Part shown: positions 43,756 to 55,448 of the stretch, piece by piece | Layout: each line of letters begins with the position of its first letter | Numbering within the stretch: position 1 is the stretch's first letter | Source: Saccopteryx bilineata | Taxonomy: Eukaryota > Chordata > Mammalia > Chiroptera > Emballonuridae | NCBI RefSeq assembly: GCF_036850765.1 | Contig: NC_089496.1 | Coordinates: 52,769,613 to 52,833,612, forward strand | Direction: 5' to 3' | Length of the DNA: 64,000 nt | The notes under the pieces: model-generated | Told to the model about the DNA's origin: nothing | The model's input: only the letters and a program-made list of their open reading frames with translations | The model's database searches: none | Program-made: the position numbers and the translations under genes

Positions 43756-44278
43756 CAGGGGTCCCCAAACTACGGCCCGCGGGCCACATGCAGCCCCCTG
43801 AGGCCATTTATCCAGCCCCCGCCGCACTTCCAGAAGGGGCACCTCTTTCATTGGTGGTCAGTGCGAGGAGCATCCGCATCCTGTGCTCCTGGAGTACTGT
43901 ATGTGGCGCCGCTGCAAAGCGCTGTTGCTCACGTACAGTACTACTTCTGGTGACACAGGATGCACGCGTCACGGCTCCGGAAGCACGTCATATCACTTGT
44001 TACGGCTAGCAGTGACAAATATGGAACCGGACATTGACCATCTCATTAGCCAAAAGCAGGCCCATAGTTCCCATTGAAATACTGGTCAGTTTGTTGATTT
44101 AAATTTACTTGTTCTTTATTTTAAATATTGTATTTGTCCCCGTTTTATTTTTTTAATTTAAAATATGTGCAGTGTGCATAGAGATTTGTTCATAGTTTTG
44201 TTTTTTTTATAGTCCGGCCCTCCAACGGTCTGAGGGACAGTGAACTGGCCCCCTGTGTAAAAAGTTTGGGGACCCCTG
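43756..44278. mobile_element. Non-autonomous hAT element, 523 bp
   Basis: Begins CAGGGGTCCCCAAACTACGG and ends AAAGTTTGGGGACCCCTG; the terminal inverted repeats are about 15 bp. An 8-bp target duplication CTCTAGGG / CTCTAGTG (7 of 8 identical) is at 43748-43755 and 44279-44286, as expected for hAT. At 44018 a short frame MEPDIDHLISQKQAHSSH ends in a stop; this could be the remnant of the transposase N-terminus in an internally deleted copy, but that is inference. It is from a different hAT family than the palindromic MITEs. Confidence 0.9.
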
Positions 44279-44286
44279 CTCTAGTG

Positions 44287-45732
44287 GGTGAATTTCTGAT
44301 TTCCTGCTGCAACAAACTGGTAGAGCACCCTCCTCTGAGGCTCTTCCTAGGGCTGCATAAAGACGTGCTCATCTCACGATTAAAGGCGTGCAAAGCAATG
44401 GCGAAGTGACCGCGGCTTCCACAGAAATGTCAGCGAGACCAAACTAATGGGAAAAGCCAAGCTGAGTCTGTCATCGTGTGAGCTACGTAACACACACTGT
44501 TCCTCCTGACTTGCGCACACCGTGGTGAGTTCACGAAACGCGGAGCACAGCAGGCTGCCGTGGTAACCGTCACCTGTGTGTGTGTCTCCCTGGGAACGCT
44601 GTCACCTGCGTTTGCCCACCCCTGTATTTTCCCCAGGTGACGGAACCCCTTCCCTTTGTGACCTGCCAAGGGAAAGTTCCCATTCCGTACGTAGTCTTTC
44701 CGATGGTCTAGATACCAAAACGTGCCTAACGGTGTCTTGCACGGGGGCAGTTCAAACTGCAGTGACCAGCTGGCTTTGAGACTGAACTGCTTCTGTAGAA
44801 GGTGTGTTTGCAGATCTGGCCGTTAGAGACCTTAACCTCTTAAAGATGCATCCAGTCGTCTTGGCCCAAAGCGGAGCTGACCAAAGACCTCTTAGAAGCT
44901 GTCCTGGAATCCTTCTCTACAGAAACCTCTAGATTAATTAACCTATGTAATTAGGGTAGACTTGGTTGTGCTCATGAACTTGCACACTTCAGTGACGTGA
45001 TGCAGTGGGTATTTGCTTCTTGCTCCCTTAATAGTCCTTGGAAAATGCTCAAGTGGAGTTGGCTATCTTTAGGTGGTCATTCCACGGCCCAGACGTTTTC
45101 CATGGTGCGTGACCCTTGGGGATCTTATACTCATGGATGTTGTAAAAAGCACTTATCTTCTCTCCAAAGATTTACGGTCTTGTATTAATAGTCTAAGTGA
45201 GAATGACACAGGAAGTCAATAAGGCAGCAAGGCTGGTAACCAGCATGCCTCTCGGGGAAATGTCAGTTTCTTCCACAACAATAGTATAGAGCAGCTACTC
45301 CAAGAACCCGTCTGAATGCTCTCTACCTTGCCCCCCCCATTTTACTACCCTAACCCCCTCACTCGTGGTCCCCAGACATTCCTACGTTCCAGCAACTAAA
45401 GGGTCAACCAACACCCTAATGCACTCAATATTTTATACCTAACCCCAGCGGATGCACTTTGCCAAGAGGAAAAAAAAAAATTACAAGTCTTGAAATAGCA
45501 AAAAGTATCGATCAACCTGAAATAAAAGGTTTGAGCATGAAGTTCGAGTTGGGGAAGAGAGTGAAATGGAATCGAAGAATTGATCAAGGTAGTCGAGACC
45601 CAGTGAAGGAGTTTAAGCCTGTCTCCTCCTAAAACATTCATTTTGACCAACCTTCGGACATAAGCCCTCACTGATGTTTGCTGAACAAGATACTGTGATG
45701 ATAATGAACTATTATTAGTAATGTATGCTGTT
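44287..45732. other. Unassigned sequence
   Basis: No gene, RNA gene or interspersed repeat recognised. Confidence 0.4.
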
Positions 45733-45796
45733 TTCTTTTTGTTTGTTTTGGTTTGGTTTTTTGGGGTTTTTTTTGTTTTGTTTTGTTTTTTGCTGT
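45733..45796. repeat. T/G low-complexity tract
   Basis: Runs of TTTTG and TTTGG in changing order, almost free of A and C. Confidence 0.93.
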
Positions 45797-47139
45797 TGCG
45801 CCTCTGTTCCTAAGAACTAATCATTCTGGATCCACCTGCTCACGACGGTTGGTCCTTGTCTGGGATTCTAGCTGCGGATGAAACGGGAGCGAACAGGGCG
45901 AGGCAGAGACCCTGACACAGGTCCTTGGCTGCCATCAGCGCCCGCCTCACATCAGTAGAAGAAAAACTTCGTAAGGAAGAACGTGCGTGCTGCCCGCTGA
46001 CCTCCTGCTCTCTGCACGTACGGTGCTCATGTTACAACGCTGTGCTCTGGGCGACGTCAGCCTCCCAGATGCGACCACCGAAACACCATTGGGGTAAGAA
46101 CCCTATTGGTTAATCTGGAGGGATTTTTTTTTCCCCCTCATTTCACCAACTAGCGAGCGGGTCTTGACAAAAATGTGTTTCCTCATCAATGTGAACAGTC
46201 ATGAGATCACTCGGAAGCTTTTCATTAAAAAGGGGCCCCTCAGAAGGGTTTGACTGCATAGAATTATGGGTAGACTTGGTCCCCCAAGAGAGATGATATT
46301 CCTCATGAATGGACGTATAGGTTCAATGATATAAACAAACCAAAAAAGTACCTGAGCAAATCGCTGTTTTATTTTTACATCACAGTTCACTGTTCACCCC
46401 AACCTTGTAGATGCTGTCAGTTACTATGTAATTAACCACCAGTATGTGTGATAATATTTATCTTCCTGGTTTGAAGAGGAAATGACATTACTCAAGTAGT
46501 TACTTTTATCACATATTCATTTCCATGTTTTTTTCAGCTAAGTGCCCAGATCAAACCCCAACAATCAACAGAGTAAACATGCAGAGGAGCAACATCGCAA
46601 ACGTACCCCCCTATTAAACAGCTGGGAATAGAATTTTCATATTCCCAAAGGTCGGCATTTAAAAAAAAATTTTTTTTGGCATAAAACAATAGGGCATTAC
46701 AGTTCACCACAGAAATCAGGTGCCGTTCAATGCAGTTTAATAATTTAAAACTGTTGCATCATGTTCACACGTCAGAAATGATTCCCGCATGGCGTGGTCT
46801 TGTTGGGAGGTCCCTCTTCCCGCGGCGGGCGGCATGGGCAAGTCGGGATGGTCACTCGTCCTCACGCTGAACCGGCAGGCGCTCTGGGGGCAGCATGGAT
46901 TCCAGCCTCTGCCAGCGCTCTGGCGGCCACAGGATATGTGTCGCAAGGGCATGCAGAAGTCCCAGGGAGACCTGAATCCGAGAGAAAGAGACACAAAGAA
47001 AGCCAAAAAAAAAAAAAGACATTATTTTGTAAGGCATCGTCCTTATTATCTTGAAAACAGAATTTGATCCGGGTCTGGTCTTCCAAGGGAAGGGAACGAT
47101 GGAGATTAAACGGACAAGACGTCCACATGGCGCCTTTTC
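45797..47139. other. Unassigned sequence
   Basis: No gene or repeat recognised. A9T8-like tract at 46661-46677 and an A run at about 47006-47018. Confidence 0.4.
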
Positions 47140-47310
47140 TGGGGTGCTGTCTGTATGCCAGGGCCTTTCGTGCCCACAACCCTTGGCCATAGGCACCGAC
47201 ATCATCTTCGTTTTGCATCTGAGAAAACTGAGTTCAGGGATGGTCAAGGACTTGTCAACAGTCATCCAGCGACCCAGCGGCGGAGGCTGGCTTCAGTGAC
47301 CCTCAGCTGC
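47140..47310 (-). mobile_element. MIR relic, antisense
   Basis: CTGTCTGTATGCCAGGGCCT, CATCTTCGTTTTGCATCTGA, GAAAACTGAGTTCAGGGATG and AACAGTCATCCAGCGACC follow the antisense MIR core closely. Confidence 0.8.
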
Positions 47311-47699
47311 AGGGTCTGGAGCCGTCACGCCAGCCTCAGCAGCCTGCTCGCACAGACCCCCGGGGACATAAAGCTGGTTTCCATACTCAGAATTTCCTAC
47401 GGAGTCCCCGCTATCTCAGAGAGGCATGGATATACAGAGAATGACAAAGAACACTGTCCCACCTACTAGAAGAGCATTAGATGTGGGGGACAGGTGGATG
47501 CCTCCACAGAAGTGCACGGAGGGACCCGAGGGCAGTGCTCCTGGAGAAAGGCAGGATGGGGAGACGGAAGGCAGTCAAGTGTCATGATCACGGCAGATTG
47601 CACAGAACCCCCACCAGCAGAGATGCTCCAGAATGGATGGGGGGGGGACTTTTCTCCGAGGGCTTAAGCCGGAGCCCTGAAAGACATCCTCAGGCTGGC

Positions 47700-47865
47700 T
47701 AAGGGACATCATCTGTAGTGTCCAGAAGAGTGTGGCATGCCTGATTAACATGCAGATCGGGGCCCTCTCCTCAGACACACCTATCCACCAGTCAGCGGCA
47801 GGGCCAGAGTCTCTGCATCCTGGTGCTCATGTTGCTGCCATCAGATAGTCTAATGCTAGCTATTG
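47700..47865. mobile_element. Possible MER5-type relic
   Basis: GATTAACATGCAGATCGGGG, then CAGACACACCTATCCACCAG and GTCTCTGCATCCTGGTGCTC resemble the middle of MER5-type elements. No terminal repeats are visible. Confidence 0.35.
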
Positions 47866-48924
47866 AGACGCTCACAAAACACACTCAGGTTTCAAGCATC
47901 TATTCATTGAGCGCTAGCTAAGAAGCAGATATGACGTGTCCATCTTATTTTCAAATGCCCTTCCTATAAGTTGGAGCTCCACGGAGACTAACAAACAACA
48001 TTGCTTTCAGTGAAGGTATTCTATTTACTAGCATATGCATTCAAAAAATCTCATTGCTCAGAGGAAAGAGTCCACTGTCAAGGGAGATACTCCGGAAAGA
48101 TAACCAGACACACATTAAAAGAAGAAAACCTTTACAACAACTTGAAATACAAACAGAATAAACCCAAAGGGCACCAAGAAGCCCATGAGCCCAATAAAGA
48201 AATTTTTCTGCAACTTGTTACTTTAAAAATCAAACCTATAGGCACTTGAAAATGTTGTACAAAAAAATCGCTCTATTCACTGAAATTCACCAGTTATTTA
48301 CACCCTGCTGCCTTTGTTCCTCTCTCATGTGGGTGTGATTGTCTGTATTTGTACACCTGTACTTTTTCTCTGAACCAGTTGAAAGCTGTCAACATCATGT
48401 AGAATTTACCAGGAAAGAAATACTTCAACATGTTATTTCCCCTAAGAAGTAAGACTTTTTTATCCTACATGAATACAATGTAGGATATTTAATAGCGTAG
48501 GATATTTCTTTTGTGTGTGTGTGTGTGTGTGTATTAAAATATTTAACAAAATACTATATTCTTAATATAAGCCACTATTCAAACTTTTCCTATTGTCCCA
48601 ATGTCTTGTAGAACTATTTTGTTTTTAAAATTATTAATCAAGGATCACAAATTGTATCATCGTTGCCATTGTTTTGCTTCAGTTTACACTTAGTTCACGA
48701 TAACCTACAGTCCGGGCCAGCTACCTTGCAAAATGTTCTACATTGCCTGACTTTTTCTCTCCTGGATAGAGTCAAGTTAAATGTTCCTGGCAAATCAGGA
48801 AGCACAACATACTAGCCTGTCCTATCAAGTGTGACCGCTCGATGAAGATGATGTCGACCACAGCTCTCCATCGTAAACTAATCATTCTCCTTTTGTAGTT
48901 AGGCATCTGCAGGATTCTTTTTCA
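47866..48924. other. Unassigned AT-rich sequence
   Basis: A (TG)n of about ten units lies at 48512-48533. No gene or interspersed repeat recognised. Confidence 0.4.
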
Positions 48925-51046
48925 ATTAGAGTTGGCATACAATGTGATGATATTAGTTCCAGGTATACAACATAGTAATTATTTATATAACTTAAAACGT
49001 GATCGCCCTGGTAAGTAAGTTGGTTCCGTCGAGCTGTCTGTTTGGTGCCAGTACCACGCTCTGTTGATTACTATGGCCTCGTAGTAGAGTTTGACACTGC
49101 ACATAGCCATTAGAATACTATTGACTAATCCTTATGCTGTATTTTACAACCCCATCTCTGTTTTTTTTATAACGGGCAATTTATAGTTCTTCATCCCCTT
49201 GACTGTCTTCACCCATCCCCCAAACACCCCTCCCATCTGGTAACCGTCAGTTTATTCCGTGTATCTATGAGTCTGTTTCGTTTGTTCATATTATTATTAT
49301 TATTATTACTTTAATTTCTACATATAAGTGGAATCATAGGGTATTTGTCTTCCTGTGACGGCTTATTTCACTGGGTACAGTGCCCACGCGGTCCATCCAG
49401 GCTGTTGCAAATGGCCAGGTTTCCTTGTTTCTTAAGGCTGACCGGTATTCCATTGCACATGGGTACCACTTCCTCATCCATCCGCCTGTCAGTGAGCACT
49501 CACGTTACTTACGTAGCTTGGCTATTGTAAATAATGCTGCAATGAACATCGGGGGTGCACAGAACTTTTTGAATGAGTGTTTTGGACTTCTTCAGCTAAA
49601 TAAATATACCCTGAAGTGGAATTGTTGGTTCATATGTTGGTTCCATCTCTAATTTTTTAGGGTAACTTCATAGTGTTCTCCCCAGTGGCTGCACCAACTC
49701 ACAATCTCACCAGCAGTGCCTGAGGGCTCCCTTTTCTCCATCGCCTCTCCAGCACTTGTTGTTTGTTGATTTATTGATGACAGACATTCTGACAGGTGTG
49801 AGATAATCTCATTGTGGTTTCAATTTGCGTTTCTCTGATGATTAGCGATGATGAACATCTTTTCATGTGTCTGTGGGCCATCTGTATTTCCTCTGCCTGT
49901 TTTTTTCAACTGTTCTTTTTTTGGTGTTAAAATATACAAGTTCCTCATATATCATATTTTGGATATTAACCCCTTATTGGATGAATCCTTAGTGAATGTC
50001 TTTTCACTCTGTTGCTGGTTTCCTTTGCTGTGCAGAAACTGTCTAGTTCAATGTGGTCTCATTTGTTTATTTATTTTTTTTGTATCCCTTGCCTGAGGAG
50101 ACATTTAAAAAGATATTGCTAAGAGTGAAACCAACGAGTTTACTGCCTGTTTTTTGCTAGGAGTTTTACAGTGTCTGGTCTTACATTAAGTTAATTTTTG
50201 CAATATAGTGTAAGAAGGTGCTCCAGTCTCCTATTTTTATATATATCTGTCCAGTTTTTCCAAAGCCCTTTATTTAAGAGACTGTCTTACCCATTGTAAA
50301 GTCTTTCCCCTTTGTCATAGATTAATTGACCAAATAGGCGTGGTTTTATGTATGGGTCTCTGTTCTGTTCTATTGGTCTGTCTGTATTTTGCCAGCAACA
50401 TGCTGTTTTGATGACTAGGGCCTCGTAGTAGAGTTTGATATCAGGTATTACAAGAACTCCAACTTTGTTTTTCCTTCTCAATAGTACTTGGTCAATTCAG
50501 GGTCTTTTGTGGTTCCATACAAATTTTAGGATTATTTGTTCTAGTTCTGTAAAGTACACCATTGGTATTTTGCTAAGGAATGCGTTTAATCTGTAAATTG
50601 CTTTGGACTGTATAGATATTTTAATGTTGTTAATTCTTCCTACCCACAAGCACAGTGGAACCTACCATTTATTTGTATTTTCTGCAATATTTTATAGATT
50701 TCTGAGTACAGGTTTACTGCCTTGGTTAAGTGTATTCCTAGGTTGTTGGTTGTTGTTGTTGTTTTGATGGAATTTTAAATGGGATTTTCTTATTTTCTCT
50801 TTCTGATAGTTGATTATTGGCATATAAAAATGCAACTGATTTCTGAATAGGAATTTTGTATTTTATGACTTTAATTCATTCATTCTACCAGTTTTTTGGT
50901 GGATTACTTAGGATTCTCTGTGTAATATCACATCTGCAAACATTCTTAGTTGTCCTTCTTCCTTTCTAATTTGGACTTTCATTATTTTCTTTGTCGATTG
51001 TTGTGGCTAGGACTTCCAGGACTATGTTAAATAAAAGTGGGAACAT
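48925..51046 (-). mobile_element. L1 3'UTR and ORF2 end, antisense, 5' part of hit
   Basis: Antisense L1 in order: 3'UTR (GTTGGCATACAATGTGATGA, GGAATCATAGGGTATTTGTC, GGTGTGAGATAATCTCATTG), then the end of ORF2 (CTTTGCTGTGCAGAAACTGT, CTTGCCTGAGGAGACATTTA, GTCATAGATTAATTGACCAA). A foreign ORF2-like patch lies at about 49040-49098. The copy is split at 51047 by a type 1 SINE and resumes at 51421. (ATT)n at 49290-49306 is internal. Confidence 0.92.
50287..50481 (-). pseudogene. L1 ORF2 C-terminal fragment
   Basis: A 64-residue open stretch on the minus strand reading KNKVGVLVIPDIKLYYEALV, ACCWQNTDRPIEQNRDP and FGQLIYDKGERLYNG, matching the conserved segment of the L1 ORF2 protein (consensus ..GGITLPDFKLYYKA.., ..W..NRYIDQWNR.., ..YNYLIFDKG..). 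The enzyme as a whole is an endonuclease/reverse transcriptase; this piece lies downstream of both catalytic domains and cannot act alone. Confidence 0.85.
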
Positions 51047-51420
51047 GGCCCTGGCCGGTTGGCTCAGCGGTAGAGTGTCGGCCTGGCGTGTGGGGGACCC
51101 GGGTTCGATTCCCGGCCAGGGCACATAGGAGAAGCGCCCATTTGCTTCTCCACCCCCTCCCCCTCTCCTTCCTCTCTGTCTCTCTCTTCCCCTCCCACAG
51201 CCAAGGCTCCATTGGAGCAAGGATGGCCCGGGCGCTGGGGATGGTTCCTTGGCCTCTGCCCCAGGCGCTAGAGTGGCTCTGGTCACGGCAGAGCATCGCC
51301 CCCTGGTGGACAGAGCGTCGCCCCTGGTGGGCGTGCCGGGTGGATCCTGGTTGGGCGCATGCAGGAGTCTGTCTGACTATCTCTCCCCGTTTCCAGCTTC
51401 AGAAAAATACAAAAAAAAAA
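51047..51420 (+). mobile_element. Type 1 SINE nested in L1, plus
   Basis: Head GGCCCTGGCCGGTTGGCTCA with intact B box GGTTCGATTCC and poly-A end. The 13-bp target duplication AAAAGTGGGAACA / AAAAGTGGTAACA is at 51033-51045 and 51421-51433, within L1 sequence, so the SINE is younger than the L1. It has one CGCCCCCTGGTGG module (51298) and one shortened by a base. Confidence 0.97.
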
Positions 51421-51745
51421 AAAAGTGGTAACAGTGGACACCTTTGTCCTAGTCCCCATCTTAGAGAAAAAGTTTTCAGATTTCCATACTTGAATGTGAT
51501 CTGAGATGCGGGTTTGTCATATGTAACCCTTATTATGCTGAGGTATGTTCCCCTATCCACACTTTGCTGGGAGTGTTTTACCGTAAATGTGAACGTTGGA
51601 TTTCGTCAGAGGATTTTTCTGTTCCTATGAATATATGACATGATGTTTATTCCTTATCTTGTCTATGTGGTGTATCACATTAATTGAATTATGGATATTG
51701 GGCCAAACTTGCATGCCAGAAATAAATCTGTGGGATGGTATTTTC
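51421..51745 (-). mobile_element. L1 ORF2 continuation, antisense
   Basis: GTGGACACCTTTGTCCTAGT, ATGTTTATTCCTTATCTTGT and GGTGTATCACATTAATTGAA, then CAAACTTGCATGCCAGAAAT continue the antisense L1 ORF2 (reverse-transcriptase side) broken by the SINE. Similarity fades after 51745. Confidence 0.85.
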
Positions 51746-52000
51746 AAATATGTAAATACCCTGTATGTCAACATTTCATATAATCACCTCACTGCTCTCT
51801 GAAGGAGGCTGTTCTCTATGTAAACCATCTAATAGTTTTAACAGGCATTCACCGTCTGCCTTAATTATTATGTCGAGGGTTACAATATAGTGATTTTCCA
51901 AATGTATTATTTTTTATATCATTCCTTTCTTAAAAAAGTGATTTCCTCCCAACCCCAAATGCTCTATTTTAATATAAAACATTCTTTGTTAATTCAAAAT

Positions 52001-52272
52001 CTGTTACTTTTGTGTGTGTGTGTGACAGAGACAGAGATAGGGACAAACAGGAAGGGAGAGAGATGAGAAGCATCAATTCTTTGTTGAGGCACCTTATTTG
52101 TTCACTGATTGCTCTCTCATATGCACCTTGACTGGGGTCTACAGCGGACCGAGGGACCCCTTGCTCAAACCAGATGACCCCATGCTCAAGCTGGCGACCT
52201 CGGAGTTTCGAACCTGGGTCCTCTGCGTCCCAGTCTGACGCTCTATCCACTGCGCTACCACCTGGTCAGGCC
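52001..52272 (-). mobile_element. Type 2 SINE, minus
   Basis: A (TG)n-like tail side at 52010-52023, CT-rich body in complement, GTCATCTGGTTTGAGCAAGG, B-box-like GGTTCGAAACTCC and head complement ending CCACCTGGTCAGGCC. Flanking TCTGTTAC occurs at 52000 and 52273. It lacks part of the middle relative to the copy at 20.5 kb. Confidence 0.93.
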
Positions 52273-52326
52273 TCTGTTACTACTGTTTGGTTGGTTGATT
52301 CGATGCTCAAATGTCTTCAGTTGGGC

Positions 52327-52340
52327 GGGGGGGGGGGGGG
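52327..52340. repeat. G run
   Basis: Fourteen consecutive G. Confidence 0.95.
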
Positions 52341-53495
52341 TTGCTGACTTTGGAGATGTCTCCATCAGCCTGTGAGCCCTCCTATACTTTATGGTACTAC
52401 TTGATGTCGGCGGCTTGCCTTGGACTTTATTAGTGATTCCAGCAGAAATCCCACATCTCTTTAAGGAGCCCTGGTTTCCTTGAACAAAGAATGCCATTTA
52501 GAAACCGAAGTCCGGTATTCGACCTAGTCATGACTCCTGAGGGTATTCATTTTCTACACCGTTTCAAGGGGTCATGTGACAAACCCAAAGTGATGTGCTC
52601 CTCCCCTTCCCCCGTGACATACATCTGTCTCCTCTCTTCCATAGTGAGCGTTTGCGCTCCCCGCAACAAAAACACAGGTACTATGCTGGCCTAAGCCACA
52701 CACAGGCCCGGCAGCTCCGAGGTCAGCACACTCCCAACGCAGAGTCCCTGAGCAAGAACAGCACGATTTCTTGGCGAGGATATTGGAACACACTACACAT
52801 GGTGAAACTCCTAGAAATCCGAGATCAGATGTCTGTCCTCAGAAGAGAGGCACGCACTAACAAGATCGAATCTCCCCGATGGTGCCCGTGCGAAGAAGTC
52901 TCTTCTGTTTTTGCCAAAATGACCCCTCATCGTCTGACTCTGATGTCCTTGTAACGTGGTGACAGTCTGCCCCTGAATCAGACAGACAAAGACGGGTAAC
53001 CTACCCTGCTCACAGCGCCAACGGTGAGGGCAGAAGAGGGTCACGTGGCAAAACCCGGTGTCCCTCGTCATCAAAACCCCTAGAGGCAGGGGCGTGGCAT
53101 GTGGGGGACCCTCAGTCATTTTTTTTTATGTTTAAATATTCTAAAATGAGTGGTTTTAATAAGTTTACAACCCGCTCAAAAAGACAACAGGGTGGACACA
53201 ACAAACACATCTGTTCAAAAGCCCTAGAACCAGCATGTGAACAGTCATGGCCTTCAGCAACCAACGTGTCCCCGCTGAGAAACGGCCTTTATAACCTACA
53301 TGGGGCGTGTTCTGCTAACGGGTGAAGCCGCATGCAGAAACAAATGAATAGATTTCCGAAGTAGAGAGGAAAGATGATCGGAGAATCAAGAGGAGCAAGT
53401 ATGTTAATGAAACTTCCTTTTGTTAATGCTAACCTATAAGTTGCAATCAAAGACACACATGAACTTTTAAGACTATCACTAAGTCATGAAGGCGG
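52341..53495. other. Unassigned sequence
   Basis: No gene or repeat recognised. The 100-120 residue ORFs at 52.6-53.1 kb lie on both strands and lack domains. Confidence 0.4.
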
Positions 53496-53499
53496 AGTT

Positions 53500-53640
53500 T
53501 GGAATTAGACAGGCCTGGAGTCTTCCTGGGCTGACGGCCATGGATAAGCGATTTTCATATCTCTGTGTCTCAGTTTCCGGGGCTCCAGAATGTGAATATT
53601 AATAGTACCTGAAAGGCTCACTGTTGTGGACGAAGAGGGG
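53500..53640 (+). mobile_element. MIR relic, sense
   Basis: GGAATTAGACAGGCCTGGAG, ATCTCTGTGTCTCAGTTTCC and AATATTAATAGTACCTGAAA, then CTCACTGTTGTGGACG follow the sense MIR consensus including its core. Confidence 0.8.
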
Positions 53641-55448
53641 ATACTGTCAAAAATCTAGCCGAAAATAACCTCAGAGCGTGATCTGATCACTCGTTCCGAA
53701 CTGGGCAGGTCATGGTGGGTAGTCACACCCCAGGCATATAACTTCTTTACCGGGTCTTATTTGTGACTTGAGCAAGCCCTGTCCATTGCTTTTGTGAATC
53801 TATGTTAACGCTTTTACAGTAAGCTCTGACCACCCTCCAGAGAGCCCATACTCTTGTGACCTCTCCGCTGCTCCAGCCCCCGCCTTGCCTTGCTCCCCCC
53901 CCCTTGGCCCCGCTAGGTACTCTTCCTTCATTCCCTCCTTAACTGCCAGTTCCCAGAAGCACCTGCAAACTGCCCTGTGTTTGCCGACTGCCCAGTTCAC
54001 ACATCCTCCGTTCCGGGAGGCTCCCCAGTACCCTTGCCAGGACGTTTTCTCTGCTTGAATTACTCAGGATGAAAAAGACAAGGTTGGGATGGGTGTGTGC
54101 TGTTTGCAGCTGAGATACCCGACTGACACAGTGCCATGGAAGTACTAGAGCAAGAATAACGTTAAGGAAATTAGAAATTAAGTCCAATGCCCATCCCCAC
54201 AGGCAAGGGGACGGAGGCTCGGCAGTGCTGCCTGCAGACACCGGGGCGGTTGGGGCTGGGGTCCATCCTCGCCCTGGCTCCCAGTGTGGGGCCCTTTTCA
54301 CACTACCTGTCAGTGGAGCAGGTGGACAGCCCTGGAAACTGTAATGTTTGGCAAGGGGCCCTGTACCTCCAAACCTGCTTGTACCACAGGGAAGAGCTTT
54401 TCTGCAGGCACTCATTACAGGCCATACACGTCTACGTCAGTCTGTCTGGGGGTGGGGGAGGTGCTGATTTGCCTCAAGAGGCCATGTCACAAGCCGCCCA
54501 GCTGCAGGAACGGTTGCCGGCAGTGACCAGAATGCCAACGCTCAGGGCAGCCAGGGGGCGATGTCCACGTGTGTGAGAGACCCTGGGAAATGAGGGAGCG
54601 TGATTTCTGGGCACTGCGCGTGCACCCTGAGCCGCTCTGACATCTAGGGGCTCGCTGAGAGGTGGCGGAGGCTTCAGCCATCTTGGTACTCCTGTCTTCA
54701 TGGGGACCCTGCCCCGCCTTTGAAGTCTTTGCAGGCAAATTCCGGCCATAGTTAGCCCACTGCACCCAGTGCCAACTGGTGTTAGAAACGACAGTTCCAA
54801 TTAGATTTTCCTGTTCCTTCAAGTGCTTTTTGGGCCCCTGTCCTCTTTAACCCAAAAAGACAATTGTTTCGTTACTTTACGTTCAGGGATCAATTCTTTA
54901 GTTTGTTACTTTAAAGATATTTTTAACGCAAGGAAGTAAAGGAAACATCTCAACCCAAGCAAACGAATGATGAAGGGCGAGCATCCTCTGTTGTCATCGA
55001 CGACCCTGAGGGCTCAGCGTCAGCGGCACCCCGGCCGCCTGTGCCCCCTGAATACCGTCCTGTACTGATGTCCCAGGGAAGGAGCGGCCGTCGGTAGCAG
55101 AGCGCCAGGGGCGGCAACTTTGGAGTCAGAAAACCGCGCTGGGACCCAGACTCTGAGAATCAAGACCTGCACCATCCTCCGTCCAGCCCGACTTTTCTCT
55201 TTGTGAAACCAGAAACCGTCCGTCCAACTCTTTCAAATTCCACAGAAGGGAAGGGTGTGAAGGGACAGGGGTCTAGCACAGAGCCCGCCACACGCTCACG
55301 GCTTGACAGCCCCACAGCATGCCAGGCGCAGGGGAGGCCTCGGGGCTCATGCGCTAATAACCAGAGAGAAGAACACGGGGTGCTGAAAACAGCGCCGCTC
55401 TGTCGTGTCGGGTCGGGTCGCTGTGAACTGTGCTGTGTCCCGTTAGGA
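53641..55448. other. Unassigned GC-richer sequence
   Basis: No coding gene or interspersed repeat recognised. It holds one CTCF-like motif (54545) and a C run at about 53896-53904. The 158-residue minus ORF at 53939-54415 has no domain I can name. Confidence 0.4.
54545..54563 (+). promoter_or_regulatory. Candidate CTCF binding motif
   Basis: GGGCAGCCAGGGGGCGATG aligns to the CTCF core with CCAGGGGGCG intact and changes only at flanking positions. It is not inside a recognised SINE. Occupancy is not shown. Confidence 0.45.
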
